Source: Sporosarcina jeotgali
Lineage (GTDB): Bacteria; Bacillota; Bacilli; Bacillales_A; Planococcaceae
Assembly: GCF_033304595.1 (NCBI RefSeq)
Contig: NZ_CP116341.1
Coordinates: 3,079,001-3,143,000, forward strand
Reading direction: 5' to 3'
DNA: 64,000 bases
Position 1 is the stretch's first letter; the number at the start of each line of letters is the position of its first letter. Shown here in pieces: positions 27,646 through 36,390 of this stretch. A model generated the notes under the pieces. The model ran no database searches. It had not been told where the DNA came from and saw only the letters and a program-made list of their open reading frames with translations. Both the position numbers and the translations under genes were made by a program.

Positions 27646-28395
27646 ATGAATCCGGTCACATTCGAAGACATTTATAATGCTGGGATTGTCGCCTCATCTT
27701 CTGAGACATATATCCATTATCATCTGCCCGATATGCCGCTTTATTATGACAGTAATTATATTGCATTTAAAAGGATGCCTACAATCCGTGAGTTTCAAAA
27801 AGCAGAACAGGCTTTGAAAGTCTATCATACCGCACGAGATCAACATCACTTGAAATTCACATTCCCTCAGGATGAGCCTATTTCAAAAGAAGTGAACGCT
27901 TATTTGAACAGGAATGATTATGACACTGGCTTTCTAGAATTATATGTACTAAATCCAAAAGACTTTCCCGACGTTCCTCCATCTTCAGGTATTCAAGTGT
28001 CACCAGTAACTGAGAGCAATCTTGAAGACTTCCTCCACTTACAGCAAACAATTGATGAGCAATTCGGGAAAGAGTTTGCAGTTCAAAAACGGCTGCAGCA
28101 TAAGAAGAATTTCTTTGATCCTCATGTTGTGCAGCTCGTCGCAGCCTTTGACGATGAATTAGCAGGCTCTGTAGATTTGATTGTTAATGAACAAACTGTC
28201 GAAATTGACGGATTACATGTATTAGAAAAAATGAGACATAAAGGTATTGGGAGTCAATTGCAGCGGTGGCTGATGGAACAGTATCCTGACAAACTAGTTA
28301 TTCTCGTCGCTGACGGTGAAGATACACCAAAAGAAATGTACTTGCGACAAAACTATAAGTTTGCTGGCTACCAATACGAGACGGTAAAAGCGTAA
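27646..28395 (+). CDS. GNAT-family acetyltransferase
   Basis: A protein of 249 residues. The N-terminal 115 residues are an unassigned region (FEDIYNAGIVASSSETYIHYH); the GNAT fold follows (about 118-245) with the acetyl-CoA loop region MRHKGIGSQLQRWL and the closing YLRQNYKFAGYQ. ATG 27646 follows GGAGGGA. The gene is monocistronic. Substrate unknown. Confidence 0.8.
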   Translation: MNPVTFEDIYNAGIVASSSETYIHYHLPDMPLYYDSNYIAFKRMPTIREFQKAEQALKVYHTARDQHHLKFTFPQDEPISKEVNAYLNRNDYDTGFLELYVLNPKDFPDVPPSSGIQVSPVTESNLEDFLHLQQTIDEQFGKEFAVQKRLQHKKNFFDPHVVQLVAAFDDELAGSVDLIVNEQTVEIDGLHVLEKMRHKGIGSQLQRWLMEQYPDKLVILVADGEDTPKEMYLRQNYKFAGYQYETVKA

Positions 28396-28466
28396 CTGTC
28401 ATTTTGGAAACTATTGCCTGCCTCATGCTAAACTAATGATAGACAGTATTCTAAATAGGTCAGGAC

Positions 28467-29246
28467 GTGAAAGTAATGAAAGATCTTGCACAATCTATAC
28501 AGACTCAACTATTAGTTTCGATGTTGGATGGCAGTCGAGTAGCAACCCTAGTTACAGACCCCTCCCAACCGGACAATCCGATTATTTATGCGAATCGGAC
28601 GTTTGAAACAATGACGGGGTACCCATTAAGCGAAACAATCGGTCAAAATTGTCGTTTTCTTCAAGGTCCGGGCACTGATCAGTTAGCAATTCAGCAACTA
28701 CGCGATGCTATACGTAAAAAAAATGAAATTACCATAACACTAAAAAACTATAAAAAAGATGGGACATTATTCTGGAACCGCCTTTCGGTGACGCCCGTCC
28801 AAATTGAAGGGCATTCTTTCTTCATCGGGACCCAAACCAATGTCTCCGTTGAATACAGGCAGCGTGCCGAATTAACGAACAAGGAATCAGAAATCGAACA
28901 ACTGATGCTTCCAATCATGACAATTCATGACAATATTGCTGCCGTCTCCCTTATCGGAGAAATGAGTCCGCAGCGTTTCAATTTATTGACACAAAAACTT
29001 AGTGAATTTGTTCAAAAAAGTGGTGTGGATCATGTCATTATCGACATAACAGGACTGTATTGGAATCATGAGTCCCCGCTAACCAGTTTGTTAGCTGTCC
29101 AAGATGTGTTAAGACTCATGGGAGCCCAGCTCTATATCACTGGTATCTCTCCAAAAGTAGCGCTGTCATTAACAGGAACGAACGTATCTGATGAGCAACT
29201 ACAAACATTTTCAAGTATTCAGCAAGCACTTGCCAAAATCCAATAG
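28467..29246 (+). CDS. ytvA: Blue-light receptor YtvA (LOV-STAS)
   Basis: A protein of 259 residues with an N-terminal LOV/PAS domain (about 15-128) carrying the photoactive motif GQNCRFLQG. With the GTG start at 28467 the adduct-forming cysteine is Cys62, the same number as in B. subtilis YtvA, which supports this start. NYKKDGTLFWN is the second LOV landmark. A STAS domain follows (about 145-258; HVIIDITGLYW). In Bacillus, YtvA joins the stressosome and activates the general stress response under blue light. The equivalent of the DLSG motif is DITG. No stressosome genes are adjacent. Confidence 0.93.
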   Translation: MKVMKDLAQSIQTQLLVSMLDGSRVATLVTDPSQPDNPIIYANRTFETMTGYPLSETIGQNCRFLQGPGTDQLAIQQLRDAIRKKNEITITLKNYKKDGTLFWNRLSVTPVQIEGHSFFIGTQTNVSVEYRQRAELTNKESEIEQLMLPIMTIHDNIAAVSLIGEMSPQRFNLLTQKLSEFVQKSGVDHVIIDITGLYWNHESPLTSLLAVQDVLRLMGAQLYITGISPKVALSLTGTNVSDEQLQTFSSIQQALAKIQ

Positions 29247-29321
29247 ACAATAGATTGAAGTATGAATTCCAGAAATATCTGCCGCTGATAAGTATCTCCA
29301 TTCGATTTAAGGAGACTCTGG

Positions 29322-29813
29322 ATGTTATCAAGAAAAATCTTGGCTGCTTCTGGTTCAGGAGTACTTTTTTTCATATTGCTCGGCTTCTTTATCCCTGTTC
29401 CTTTCGGGAAAACAATCACGTCAGTGCCCCAATATTTCGAGTCCGTGTTCCTGAGTATTTCCGGTTATTTGCTTTACGGTACTTCAATTATACTTTTTTA
29501 CGGTATTACGTGTTCAATAATCAGTGAAAAATCAGCTGTGTTAATTAGTAAAAAAGTTAAATCTAACCGATTAGATTTACCTATTTCAGGATTGCTCCAC
29601 GCAAGCTTCGGGTTCGTTTTTTCAGGATATGGACTCATTGCATCGTTGTTATTTTATGCTGTAGATCACTTGATTAAAAGTAGAAAAATAACCGTTTCAC
29701 GGAAACAGCTAGTAACGGCTTTAGTGCTTCCCATTGCACTATATGTCCTCTGTATGGGAACACTTGCAACCGCAGATTTCTTATCAGGCGGATGGAAAGA
29801 CCTGCTCGTTTAA
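29322..29813 (+). CDS. Four-span membrane protein, unknown
   Basis: A protein of 163 residues from ATG 29322 (AAGGAG seven bases upstream). Hydrophobic spans lie at about 9-27, 44-68, 88-114 and 131-153, with a basic loop ISKKVKSNRLDL. Family not recognised. It follows ytvA by 75 bases on the same strand and could be cotranscribed. Confidence 0.65.
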   Translation: MLSRKILAASGSGVLFFILLGFFIPVPFGKTITSVPQYFESVFLSISGYLLYGTSIILFYGITCSIISEKSAVLISKKVKSNRLDLPISGLLHASFGFVFSGYGLIASLLFYAVDHLIKSRKITVSRKQLVTALVLPIALYVLCMGTLATADFLSGGWKDLLV

Positions 29814-29879
29814 AAATGAACATGCAGGTTGCAAGCTCACTAATAGCTGTGCTAGACTTTGAGACAATCGAATAATATT

Positions 29880-30021
29880 CCTTCGGGGCAGGGTGAAATT
29901 CCCTACCGGCGGTGATGAGCTTTGATGGCTCTTAGTCCGTGACCCGGATGCAATTTTGCAGACGGTGGATTTGGTGAAACTCCAAGGCCGACAGTTAAAG
30001 TCTGGATGGGAGAAGGAATGG
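29880..30021 (+). ncRNA. FMN riboswitch (RFN element)
   Basis: All conserved blocks are present in order: CGGGGCAGGGTGAAATTCCC, CCGGCGGTGATGAGC, AGTCCGTGACCCGG, GACGGTGGATTTGGTGAAA and a closing TGGATGGGAGAAGG. It binds FMN and turns off the downstream rib operon. A terminator hairpin lies 52 bases downstream as expression platform. Confidence 0.97.
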
Positions 30022-30073
30022 TGCGTTTTTCAAATTTTTCTTTTGACTGACGCTTATTTTGTCATGCTTACCC

Positions 30074-30105
30074 AGCCCCGCACATCTGTTGCGGGGCTTT
30101 TTTTG
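30074..30105 (+). terminator. Riboswitch-controlled terminator
   Basis: AGCCCCGC / GCGGGGCT stem followed by seven T, between the FMN aptamer and ribD. Confidence 0.92.
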
Positions 30106-30143
30106 TTACATGAGGAATCTATGATTCAGGAGTGTTGTTATCG

Positions 30144-31259
30144 TTGGAAATTGAACACTATATGCAAATTGCTTTTTCACTTGCACGAGGTGCAGCAGGT
30201 CAAACTTCACCCAATCCACCCGTCGGTTCTGTAATTGTGAACCAGGGAAGGGTTGTCGGAATGGGGGCTCATTTGCGCGCTGGCGAACGTCATGCAGAGC
30301 GGGTTGCTCTGGATATGGCAGGCAAAGAATCTGCTGGTGCAGATTTGTACGTCACTCTTGAACCATGTTCGCATACCGGAAAAACACCTCCATGCGCAGA
30401 AGCGATTTTGCAAGCAGGCATCTCTCGTGTCTACGTTTCAGCGTTAGATCCGAATCCGTTAGTTGCAGGGTCTGGAATCCAGCGGCTTCGAGATTCAGGT
30501 GTCGAAGTACAAATCGGAGTCTGTACAGATTTAGCACGCGAATTGTATGAACCTTTTTTTCATTTCATTCAAACCAAACAACCTCATGTAACGTTAAAAA
30601 CAGCTATGACATTAGACGGTAAAATCGCAGCATTTTCAGGACACAGCAAATGGGTGACAAGCGAGCAAGCTCGACTTGACGTCCATCGTCTTCGCTATGT
30701 CCATGATGCCATTTTAACCGGAAGTAAAACGATTCTTCACGACAATCCCCTTCTTACCACCAGATTGCCCCAAGGTGGACTCCACCCTATTCGAGTTATT
30801 TTAGATACACACTTATCTACACCTGTTGCGAGTCAGGTTATTCAAAACACGGACGCCCCTACCTGGATTTTTTGTGGCAGCGCCGCTTCAAAAGAACGCG
30901 AATTGAGTTTCTTGCCGTATAATCACGTCGAAGTTTTTCGTATGGAGAAGCCTGCCATTGCAGTGTCTGACGTACTAGATCAACTTGGCGCGCGTGGCAT
31001 CATGACCCTTCTTGTAGAGGGAGGATCTTCTGTAAATGCTTCTTTTTTACAAGGGGATGCTGTCGATCGGATCATTACGTACATTGCTCCAAGAGTACTT
31101 GGCGGTACAGATTCTCTCACACCAATCGGCGGGGAAAATCCTGCCTTGATGAGTGACGCGAAAGATTTTATTTTCGTAAAAACGGAACAGCTTGGTCCAG
31201 ATTTAAAGGTAACGGCTGTACCAAAAGGATGTGATTCTAATGTTCACAGGAATCATTGA
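30144..31259 (+). CDS. ribD: Bifunctional riboflavin-specific deaminase/reductase
   Basis: A protein of 371 residues that performs the second and third steps of riboflavin synthesis. The N-terminal cytidine-deaminase-like domain (about 1-145) has the zinc motifs HAERVA and PCSHTGKTPPC; the C-terminal dihydrofolate-reductase-like domain (about 146-365) has TLKTAMTLDGKIA and LVEGGSSVNASF. I chose TTG 30144 because it gives MEIEHYMQIAFSLA, aligned with the Bacillus N-terminus, with AGGAG about 11 bases upstream; a GTG at 30132 overlaps the site. First gene of the rib operon. Confidence 0.95.
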   Translation: MEIEHYMQIAFSLARGAAGQTSPNPPVGSVIVNQGRVVGMGAHLRAGERHAERVALDMAGKESAGADLYVTLEPCSHTGKTPPCAEAILQAGISRVYVSALDPNPLVAGSGIQRLRDSGVEVQIGVCTDLARELYEPFFHFIQTKQPHVTLKTAMTLDGKIAAFSGHSKWVTSEQARLDVHRLRYVHDAILTGSKTILHDNPLLTTRLPQGGLHPIRVILDTHLSTPVASQVIQNTDAPTWIFCGSAASKERELSFLPYNHVEVFRMEKPAIAVSDVLDQLGARGIMTLLVEGGSSVNASFLQGDAVDRIITYIAPRVLGGTDSLTPIGGENPALMSDAKDFIFVKTEQLGPDLKVTAVPKGCDSNVHRNH

Positions 31260-31887
31260 GGAAATTGGGACTGTACGAACAGTCCGCTCATCAGGTCACT
31301 CGATGGAACTTACTGTGGCAGCTGCAGAAATACTGAAAGATGTCCGTTTAGGAGACAGTATTGCTGTTAACGGGACTTGTCTGACCGTGACATCATTTAC
31401 AACGGGTCAGTTTACCGCAGACGTGATGCCTGAAACGTTTCGAACGACGTCGTTACATAACGCAAAAGCCGGTACTTCAGTAAATTTGGAACGCGCTCTT
31501 CGCGCGGATAGTCGTTTGGGCGGTCATTTTGTTTCCGGTCATGTCGACGGAACTGCGATTGTCCAAAAGTGTCAGCACATCGAGAATTCGCTTGTCATGC
31601 ATTTATCACTCCCGCCTGGCGGATTGAACTACGTGCTACCGAAAGGCTCGATTGCACTCGACGGTACGTCTTTAACAATTTTTGACGTGACTGATGAAAG
31701 CATTTCGATTTCACTCATTCCGCATACTCAAAAAACAACGGTTCTCGCGGCGCGCAAGCCGGGTGACTGTGTCAATGTGGAATTTGACATGCTCGCAAAA
31801 TACATGTTCAACATGCTGCAGCGACGTACTCCTTCCGAAAAACGAACTTTGAACGAGGACTTTTTACAGCAAAATGGATTTTTATAA
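31240..31887 (+). CDS. ribE: Riboflavin synthase alpha chain
   Basis: A protein of 215 residues made of two homologous lumazine-binding barrels: 1-97 ([41 protein letters not shown]) and 98-195 ([33 protein letters not shown]). It joins two molecules of dimethyl-ribityllumazine to give riboflavin. The start at ATG 31240 lies inside the end of ribD (20-base overlap), indicating coupling. Confidence 0.95.
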   Translation: MFTGIIEEIGTVRTVRSSGHSMELTVAAAEILKDVRLGDSIAVNGTCLTVTSFTTGQFTADVMPETFRTTSLHNAKAGTSVNLERALRADSRLGGHFVSGHVDGTAIVQKCQHIENSLVMHLSLPPGGLNYVLPKGSIALDGTSLTIFDVTDESISISLIPHTQKTTVLAARKPGDCVNVEFDMLAKYMFNMLQRRTPSEKRTLNEDFLQQNGFL

Positions 31888-31904
31888 GGAAAGGGTGTTT
31901 GCTC

Positions 31905-33098
31905 ATGTTTGATACGATCGAAGAAGCGATTCAAGACTTAAAACTCGGGAAACCGATTATTGTTGTGGATGATGAAAACCGTGAAAACGAAGGCGACTTC
32001 ATCTGCTTAGCAGAACACGCGACCCCTGAGATGATCAATTTCATGGCAACGAAAGGACGCGGACTCATCTGTACGCCGATTACTGAATCGAAAGCGGTTC
32101 AACTCGGGCTCCCGATGATGACCATGCACAATACGGATGCACATGGAACGGCTTTCACAGTGAGCATCGATCATGCAGAATCCCATACAGGTATTAGTGC
32201 CTTCGAACGTTCGGAAACGATTTTAAAAATGCTTGAGCAGCGAGCAGCGCCAAGTGACTTTAAGCAGCCAGGTCATGTCTTTCCACTGATTGCAGAAGCT
32301 AACGGAGTGCTCAGCCGAGTAGGTCATACCGAAGCTTCCGTCGATTTAGCCAGACTTGCAGGAAGTGAACCTGCTGCGGTCATTTGTGAAATCATGAGCG
32401 AAGATGGTTCGATGGCTCGGGTTCCTGAGTTACGAAAGCTTGCAGACTCGGAAGGGCTGAAATTGATCAGCATCGAGGATCTGGTGCATTACCGTCTTGC
32501 CAATGAAACACTCATTACACGTGAAGCTCAGGTCATATTGCCGACGTCTCTTGGTCTATTTAAGATGATCGGCTATACCGAAAAAATGACTGGTAAAGAA
32601 CACGTCGCTCTTGTTAAAGGTGATCTGACGAACGCAGAACCTATACTGGTCAGAGTCCATTCCGAATGCTTAACCGGGGATATTTTCGGTTCTACCAGAT
32701 GTGACTGCGGTCCGCAGCTCCACGCAGCTTTGCAGCAGATTGAAGAAGCGGGGCGCGGCGTCCTGCTTTACATGCGTCAAGAAGGACGGGGAATCGGACT
32801 TATTAATAAGTTGAAAGCGTACGAATTGCAAGAGCAAGGACTAGATACTGTCGAAGCAAATAAAGCGCTTGGATTCCCTGACGATTTGCGTGACTACGGA
32901 ATCAGCGCACAAATCTTACAAGACTTAGGGATTGCTGACGTGAGATTGCTGACGAACAACCCTAGAAAGTTAGATGGACTAGCGGAGTATGGACTCACAA
33001 TTACAGAACGTGTTCCAATTGAGCTCCCTGCACTTCCTGAAAACAAACGTTATATGGAAACAAAAGTAGAAAAACTCGGTCATTTATTGACACTATAG
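31905..33098 (+). CDS. ribBA: Bifunctional DHBP synthase / GTP cyclohydrolase II
   Basis: A protein of 397 residues. The N-terminal DHBP synthase part (1-200) has [14 protein letters not shown] and the [13 protein letters not shown] motif; the C-terminal GTP cyclohydrolase II part (201-397) has [20 protein letters not shown], whose three cysteines bind zinc, and [10 protein letters not shown]. It feeds both branches of the riboflavin pathway. ATG 31905 follows AAGGAAAGGG; spacing to ribE is 17 bases. Confidence 0.96.
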   Translation: MFDTIEEAIQDLKLGKPIIVVDDENRENEGDFICLAEHATPEMINFMATKGRGLICTPITESKAVQLGLPMMTMHNTDAHGTAFTVSIDHAESHTGISAFERSETILKMLEQRAAPSDFKQPGHVFPLIAEANGVLSRVGHTEASVDLARLAGSEPAAVICEIMSEDGSMARVPELRKLADSEGLKLISIEDLVHYRLANETLITREAQVILPTSLGLFKMIGYTEKMTGKEHVALVKGDLTNAEPILVRVHSECLTGDIFGSTRCDCGPQLHAALQQIEEAGRGVLLYMRQEGRGIGLINKLKAYELQEQGLDTVEANKALGFPDDLRDYGISAQILQDLGIADVRLLTNNPRKLDGLAEYGLTITERVPIELPALPENKRYMETKVEKLGHLLTL

Positions 33099-33110
33099 GA
33101 GGCAGTCACA

Positions 33111-33578
33111 ATGGGAACTGTATATGAAGGTCATTTAGTTGGTACAGGATTAAAAATCGGAATTGTAGTCGGCCGGTTTAATGAATTCATCACAAGTAAG
33201 CTGCTTTCTGCTGCACAAGATGCATGCAGACGCCATGGCGTTTCTGAAGAAGACATCGACCTGGCGTGGGTGCCGGGTGCTTTTGAAATTCCGATGATTG
33301 CTAAAAAGATGGCAGACTCTAGTAAATACGATGCGGTCATCACACTCGGCACCGTCATCCGTGGAGCAACCCCTCACTTTGACTATGTTTGCAGCGAGAC
33401 CGCTAAAGGTGTAGCGGCAGCTGGCTTGCAATCAGGAATTCCCGTCATCTTTGGCGTACTGACAACGGATTCTATTGAGCAGTCGATTGAACGCGCAGGA
33501 ACAAAAGCTGGCAACAAAGGCTGGGATGCGGCGGTCTCTGCAATAGAAATGGCGAACTTGAATAAGCAATTTTCTTAA
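33111..33578 (+). CDS. ribH: 6,7-dimethyl-8-ribityllumazine synthase
   Basis: A protein of 155 residues, normal length for the lumazine synthase that forms icosahedral capsids with riboflavin synthase in Bacillus. Motifs: [40 protein letters not shown] and FGVLTTD. It completes the D-E-BA-H operon order typical of Firmicutes. No obvious terminator before the next gene. Confidence 0.96.
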   Translation: MGTVYEGHLVGTGLKIGIVVGRFNEFITSKLLSAAQDACRRHGVSEEDIDLAWVPGAFEIPMIAKKMADSSKYDAVITLGTVIRGATPHFDYVCSETAKGVAAAGLQSGIPVIFGVLTTDSIEQSIERAGTKAGNKGWDAAVSAIEMANLNKQFS

Positions 33579-33707
33579 GAACATCTGCTAGTTTCTTTTA
33601 AAGGTGGGTTAAGTTGTTCTGAAGTAGGATATAGGAATAACTAGAGGGATTGGTGCTTATAGAAATTGAGGTACTTATCCGCCGCTTGCTGAAGGAGGAA
33701 TTCACAG

Positions 33708-34109
33708 ATGTCACTCACATATACATTTAAAACAGATCAGTTAACGAAAGAAAATATCCAACAATTATTTCTGTCTGTAGAATGGGAATCTGCTTCTCAT
33801 CCAAATGATTTGTACAATGCTATTCTTAACTCTCATTCTGTTGCAACTGCATGGGACGGCGGCCGGCTGATTGGACTTGCCAATGCAATGTCTGATGGAT
33901 CTATGGCTGTCTACTTCCATTACGTCCTCACAGATCCAGACTGTCAAGGGCAAGGTGCAGGTAAAGAGATTATGAAGATGATGCTGGAAAAGTATAACGA
34001 TATGCACACGAAAGTACTCGTTTCTTATCCAAAAGCGGTTGGATTTTATGAGTCTCTTGGCTTTGAACCAGAAGAAACCAGTACACCGATGTATGTATTT
34101 TCAAGCTAA
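33708..34109 (+). CDS. Small GNAT-family acetyltransferase
   Basis: A single-domain GNAT protein of 133 residues. LIGLANAMSDGSMAVYFHYVLTD is followed by QGQGAGKEIMKMMLEKY (acetyl-CoA loop, about 84-100) and the closing GFYESLGFEPEE. Start ATG 33708 follows AAGGAGG. It resembles YhhY/arsenic-resistance-like small acetyltransferases; the substrate is unknown. It may be read through from the rib operon. Confidence 0.85.
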   Translation: MSLTYTFKTDQLTKENIQQLFLSVEWESASHPNDLYNAILNSHSVATAWDGGRLIGLANAMSDGSMAVYFHYVLTDPDCQGQGAGKEIMKMMLEKYNDMHTKVLVSYPKAVGFYESLGFEPEETSTPMYVFSS

Positions 34110-34130
34110 TTCTATTCATAATTAATGAAT

Positions 34131-34166
34131 AAAAACGCATCCCTGTACAATCGGGATGCGTTTTTT
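34131..34166. terminator. Bidirectional terminator between GNAT and queT
   Basis: AAAACGCATCCC / GGGATGCGTTTT stem, nine-base loop, A/T tracts on both sides. Confidence 0.9.
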
Positions 34167-34672
34167 CATTTTGTGAAATCTATTTTTTTCGCTAAAACGA
34201 GCATGATACTGCCGCCGACGGTCATTGACACAAGTTCGCCAGCGCCTACCGTAAACCACGTAAACCAAAACGGAGCGCCGTACAATAGGGTCAGCTGTCC
34301 TGCAACGGTGAACATGGAAACAGCAAAAATTACGGCAGTCCAGACAAATTTCATTTTGTCTGACTTCAGCTTCTTTGTAGCAGCCCGGCTAATAAGCAGC
34401 ACAAGAAACGTGGCTACTCCGCCAATTGGCACGTCCAGGAACCACGTAGGTGAGAAGAAGTTCGCAAGTACCACTCCGGCAGTCACAGCGATAATATAAC
34501 GCTTGTGGAACAACGCCAAGTAGTTGAACATCTCCGACAGTCTTAACTGGACTGCACCGAAACTGATGACTGCAAGCGTGAGCGTGACAGCGACATATAG
34601 TCCTGCCACTACCGCCATTTTCGCAAGCTCTCCGACCGCAATCCGCGGACGCTCTTTTGCGAGTAACGTCAT
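34166..34672 (-). CDS. queT: QueT, ECF transporter S component for queuosine precursor
   Basis: A protein of 168 residues from ATG 34672 (AAAGGAGG upstream; longer frame to 34699 lacks a site). Five to six spans; landmarks are GLYVAVTLTLAVISFGAVQLRLSE (in part), FNYLALFHKRYI, ANFFSPTWFLDVPIGG and TVGAGELVSM. QueT proteins import preQ0/preQ1-type precursors for tRNA queuosine together with the shared EcfAA'T energising module, which is not in this window. A structured leader of about 110 bases precedes the gene. Confidence 0.88.
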   Translation of the reverse strand: MTLLAKERPRIAVGELAKMAVVAGLYVAVTLTLAVISFGAVQLRLSEMFNYLALFHKRYIIAVTAGVVLANFFSPTWFLDVPIGGVATFLVLLISRAATKKLKSDKMKFVWTAVIFAVSMFTVAGQLTLLYGAPFWFTWFTVGAGELVSMTVGGSIMLVLAKKIDFTK

Positions 34673-34679
34673 GTATAGT

Positions 34680-34787
34680 CCTCCTTTGTAAAACAGCAAG
34701 CTGCTGTTTTAGTAATAACTGCGACCAAAGGAAGAAGAAGCCGATTGCTTCGTCAAAAAGTGCCGCAGTGCAGGTTAAAAACCTGCT
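34680..34787 (-). promoter_or_regulatory. Structured leader of queT, candidate riboswitch of unassigned class
   Basis: In the minus-strand RNA there are three hairpins: GCAGGTT-TTT-AACCTGC near the 5' end; an ACTGCG / CGCAGT stem enclosing GAAGC-AATCG-GCTTC; and AAAACAGCA-GCT-TGCTGTTTT just before the ribosome site. The 5' end GCAAGC can instead pair with GCTTGC inside the third hairpin, giving a plausible switch. A preQ1 riboswitch would be expected here, but I could not match the preQ1-I or preQ1-II consensus. Confidence 0.5.
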
Positions 34788-34792
34788 TGCCT

Positions 34793-34801
34793 AGTATAGC
34801 A
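34793..34801 (-). promoter_or_regulatory. Extended -10 promoter of queT
   Basis: Minus-strand TGCTATACT fits TGnTATAAT with one mismatch; transcription would start about 7 bases on, at the foot of the leader hairpins. Confidence 0.55.
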
Positions 34802-34824
34802 GAATACATGTGTCCTGAAAATGG

Positions 34825-35580
34825 TTACTTAGCCGTCCAGCCGCCGTCAATGGGAATGACCGTTCCATGAATGTAATCGGAAGCAGCTCCTGCTAAATAC
34901 AGTGTCAACTTCGCGACTTCTTCAGGCTGTGCCCAGCGGCCTGCGGGTGTTTCGTCCGCAACCCACTCTGCTATTTTCCCATCGCCTTCAAAATCAGCAG
35001 CATTCATCGGAGTTTGAATCGCACCGGGCGCAATCGCATTGGCACGAACTCCTTCTCGGCAATAATCGAGATCCACTTGTTTTGTATAACCGACCACTGC
35101 ATGTTTAGAAGCGGTATATGCTGCCCCTCCACCGCCTCCTACCAAGCCGGCAATGGAAGCCATATTTACCAACACGCCGGATTTCCTCTTGAGCATATAG
35201 GGCAAAATCGTATTCGTCACGAGGAACATTCCTTTTATATTGGTGTTCATTATTCGATCCCATAGCGCTTCATCAGTATCTAATGTTTTTGCAAATCCAT
35301 CAAGCACGCCAGCTGTATTGCACAGTATGTCAATGTGTTCAAAAGCATCGGTTGCTCGTCTTACTGCTTCAGTAACATCCCTCTGGTTACTCACACTTCC
35401 TTTGCTATATCGAAAGCTTTCCGGATACTGAATTGCTAGTTTTTCCAGTCCGGCTTGATCAACATCTAAGCCGTAGACTGATGAACCCTTTTCTAGAAAT
35501 GCATTTGCTTGGGCGTACCCAATTCCTGAAGCCGCGCCTGTGATGAAGGCTGTTTTCCCTTTAAATTCAATTTGTGCCAT
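34825..35580 (-). CDS. Short-chain dehydrogenase/reductase
   Basis: A classical SDR of 251 residues from ATG 35580 (GGAGGA nine bases upstream; the longer frame to 35619 is rejected). Cofactor motif TGAASGIG (about 12-19), NTAG-type motif NTAGVLDG, catalytic Ser (NMASIAGLVGGGG), YTASK (Tyr-Lys pair) and the PGAIQTPM region are all present; it ends HGTVIPIDGGW. Asp at the end of the second strand (GLDVDQ) suggests NAD preference. Substrate unknown; annotated relatives include 3-oxoacyl-ACP reductase-like enzymes. Confidence 0.88.
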   Translation of the reverse strand: MAQIEFKGKTAFITGAASGIGYAQANAFLEKGSSVYGLDVDQAGLEKLAIQYPESFRYSKGSVSNQRDVTEAVRRATDAFEHIDILCNTAGVLDGFAKTLDTDEALWDRIMNTNIKGMFLVTNTILPYMLKRKSGVLVNMASIAGLVGGGGGAAYTASKHAVVGYTKQVDLDYCREGVRANAIAPGAIQTPMNAADFEGDGKIAEWVADETPAGRWAQPEEVAKLTLYLAGAASDYIHGTVIPIDGGWTAK

Positions 35581-35600
35581 TGTTGGATTCCTCCATTCAA

Positions 35601-35626
35601 AAAGCTCATGATTGCTCATGAGCTTG
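35601..35626 (-). terminator. Intrinsic terminator of the DUF2829 gene
   Basis: Perfect 10-bp stem AAGCTCATGA / TCATGAGCTT, loop of four, then TTT on the minus strand. Confidence 0.75.
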
Positions 35627-35635
35627 TGTGTTCAC

Positions 35636-35860
35636 TTATTCTACAATCGACCAGTCTTCTGCTAACAAATCGCATACTGTCGGTGTAAACATCGTATAGC
35701 CTTCACCAGTTACATTGATAACGAAATATGGATTCATCTTTTCCCCATCTAGCTCTTCAGCTTCTACGAGTTTCACATAAAGTTCAGCACCGCCCCATCC
35801 ATTCCGAATGACGTTGTCGCCTGCTTTTAGACGCGGTAAAATCTCTTCAAATGTCATCAT
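35636..35860 (-). CDS. DUF2829 protein (Tad2-like fold)
   Basis: A protein of 74 residues with the DUF2829 pattern: MTFEEILPRLKAGDNVIRNGWGG at the start (in part), a middle beta segment, and the closing DLLAEDWSIVE. DUF2829 is the family of Tad2, a phage protein that sequesters the cyclic-nucleotide signal of Thoeris defence. AAGGA lies seven bases before the ATG. It sits between an SDR and an HxlR regulator, with no phage genes nearby, so its role on this chromosome is open. Tad2-like activity is a family inference only. Confidence 0.75.
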   Translation of the reverse strand: MMTFEEILPRLKAGDNVIRNGWGGAELYVKLVEAEELDGEKMNPYFVINVTGEGYTMFTPTVCDLLAEDWSIVE

Positions 35861-35878
35861 ACATTCATCCTTCCAGAT

Positions 35879-36256
35879 TTAAGATTCGTTTTCTGCTTTC
35901 GACTGTTTACAGCCGCCATTCGCTTTCACCCACGTTAAAATTGAACGGATGACCGGATCGAATGCTATTCCTTGTTCCGTTAGCTCGTATTCGACTTTGC
36001 GGGATGCCGGTAATGTACGCTTCACTGCAAAACCATGCGCTTCTAATTCTTTTAAGCGTTCAGTCAGCAGCCGGTCTGATATGCCTTCAATCTCCCCAGC
36101 TAATTCATGATAACGTTTCGGTCCATCCAATAGATGATAAATGATGATGCCCATCCATCGTTTCCCGATAAATTCGATCGTTGCGTGAAAACTGTCACAA
36201 GCTGCTTGTCCATTTTGCTGAGTCGATTGAATAAGTTCGCCGGTTTTTTTCATCAT
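35879..36256 (-). CDS. HxlR-family winged-helix regulator (YodB/CatR-like)
   Basis: A protein of 125 residues. Family landmarks are FIGKRWMGIIIYHLLDGPKRYHELAGEI (in part), ISDRLLTERLKELEAHG (recognition region) and YELTEQG. A cysteine near residue 20 (QAACDSFHATIEF) is close to the position used by YodB-type regulators to sense quinones and other electrophiles; further cysteine near the end (GGCKQ). It is divergent from a nitroreductase, as yodB is functionally tied to yodC in Bacillus, and two dyads lie between them. It is probably the repressor of that gene and of itself. Confidence 0.88.
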   Translation of the reverse strand: MMKKTGELIQSTQQNGQAACDSFHATIEFIGKRWMGIIIYHLLDGPKRYHELAGEIEGISDRLLTERLKELEAHGFAVKRTLPASRKVEYELTEQGIAFDPVIRSILTWVKANGGCKQSKAENES

Positions 36257-36301
36257 CAAAACCCCTATTCTTTAGTTATTTCCACTTTACCATAGTCATA
36301 G

Positions 36302-36355
36302 TTGACAAACAAGCTTACCAATAGTAAGCTGAATTCTGTACTTACTAAAGGTAAG
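36302..36355 (+). promoter_or_regulatory. Nitroreductase promoter with two HxlR-type operators
   Basis: TTGACA at 36302-36307 is a perfect -35. The palindrome AGCTTACCAATAGTAAGCT (36312-36330) covers the -35/-10 spacer and -10, and a second dyad CTTACTAAAGGTAAG lies at 36341-36355. Centres are 27 bp apart. Both share CTTAC-N5-GTAAG, comparable to YodB-type sites, so repressor binding would block polymerase. Confidence 0.7.
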
Positions 36356-36390
36356 TTGAATTCAAATGAATCCACAAAGGAGTTTTTCAT

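Noticed and set aside
34680-34787. preQ1-I or preQ1-II riboswitch
   Set aside because: The short pseudoknot pattern and A-rich tail of type I, and the type II core, could not be matched by eye.
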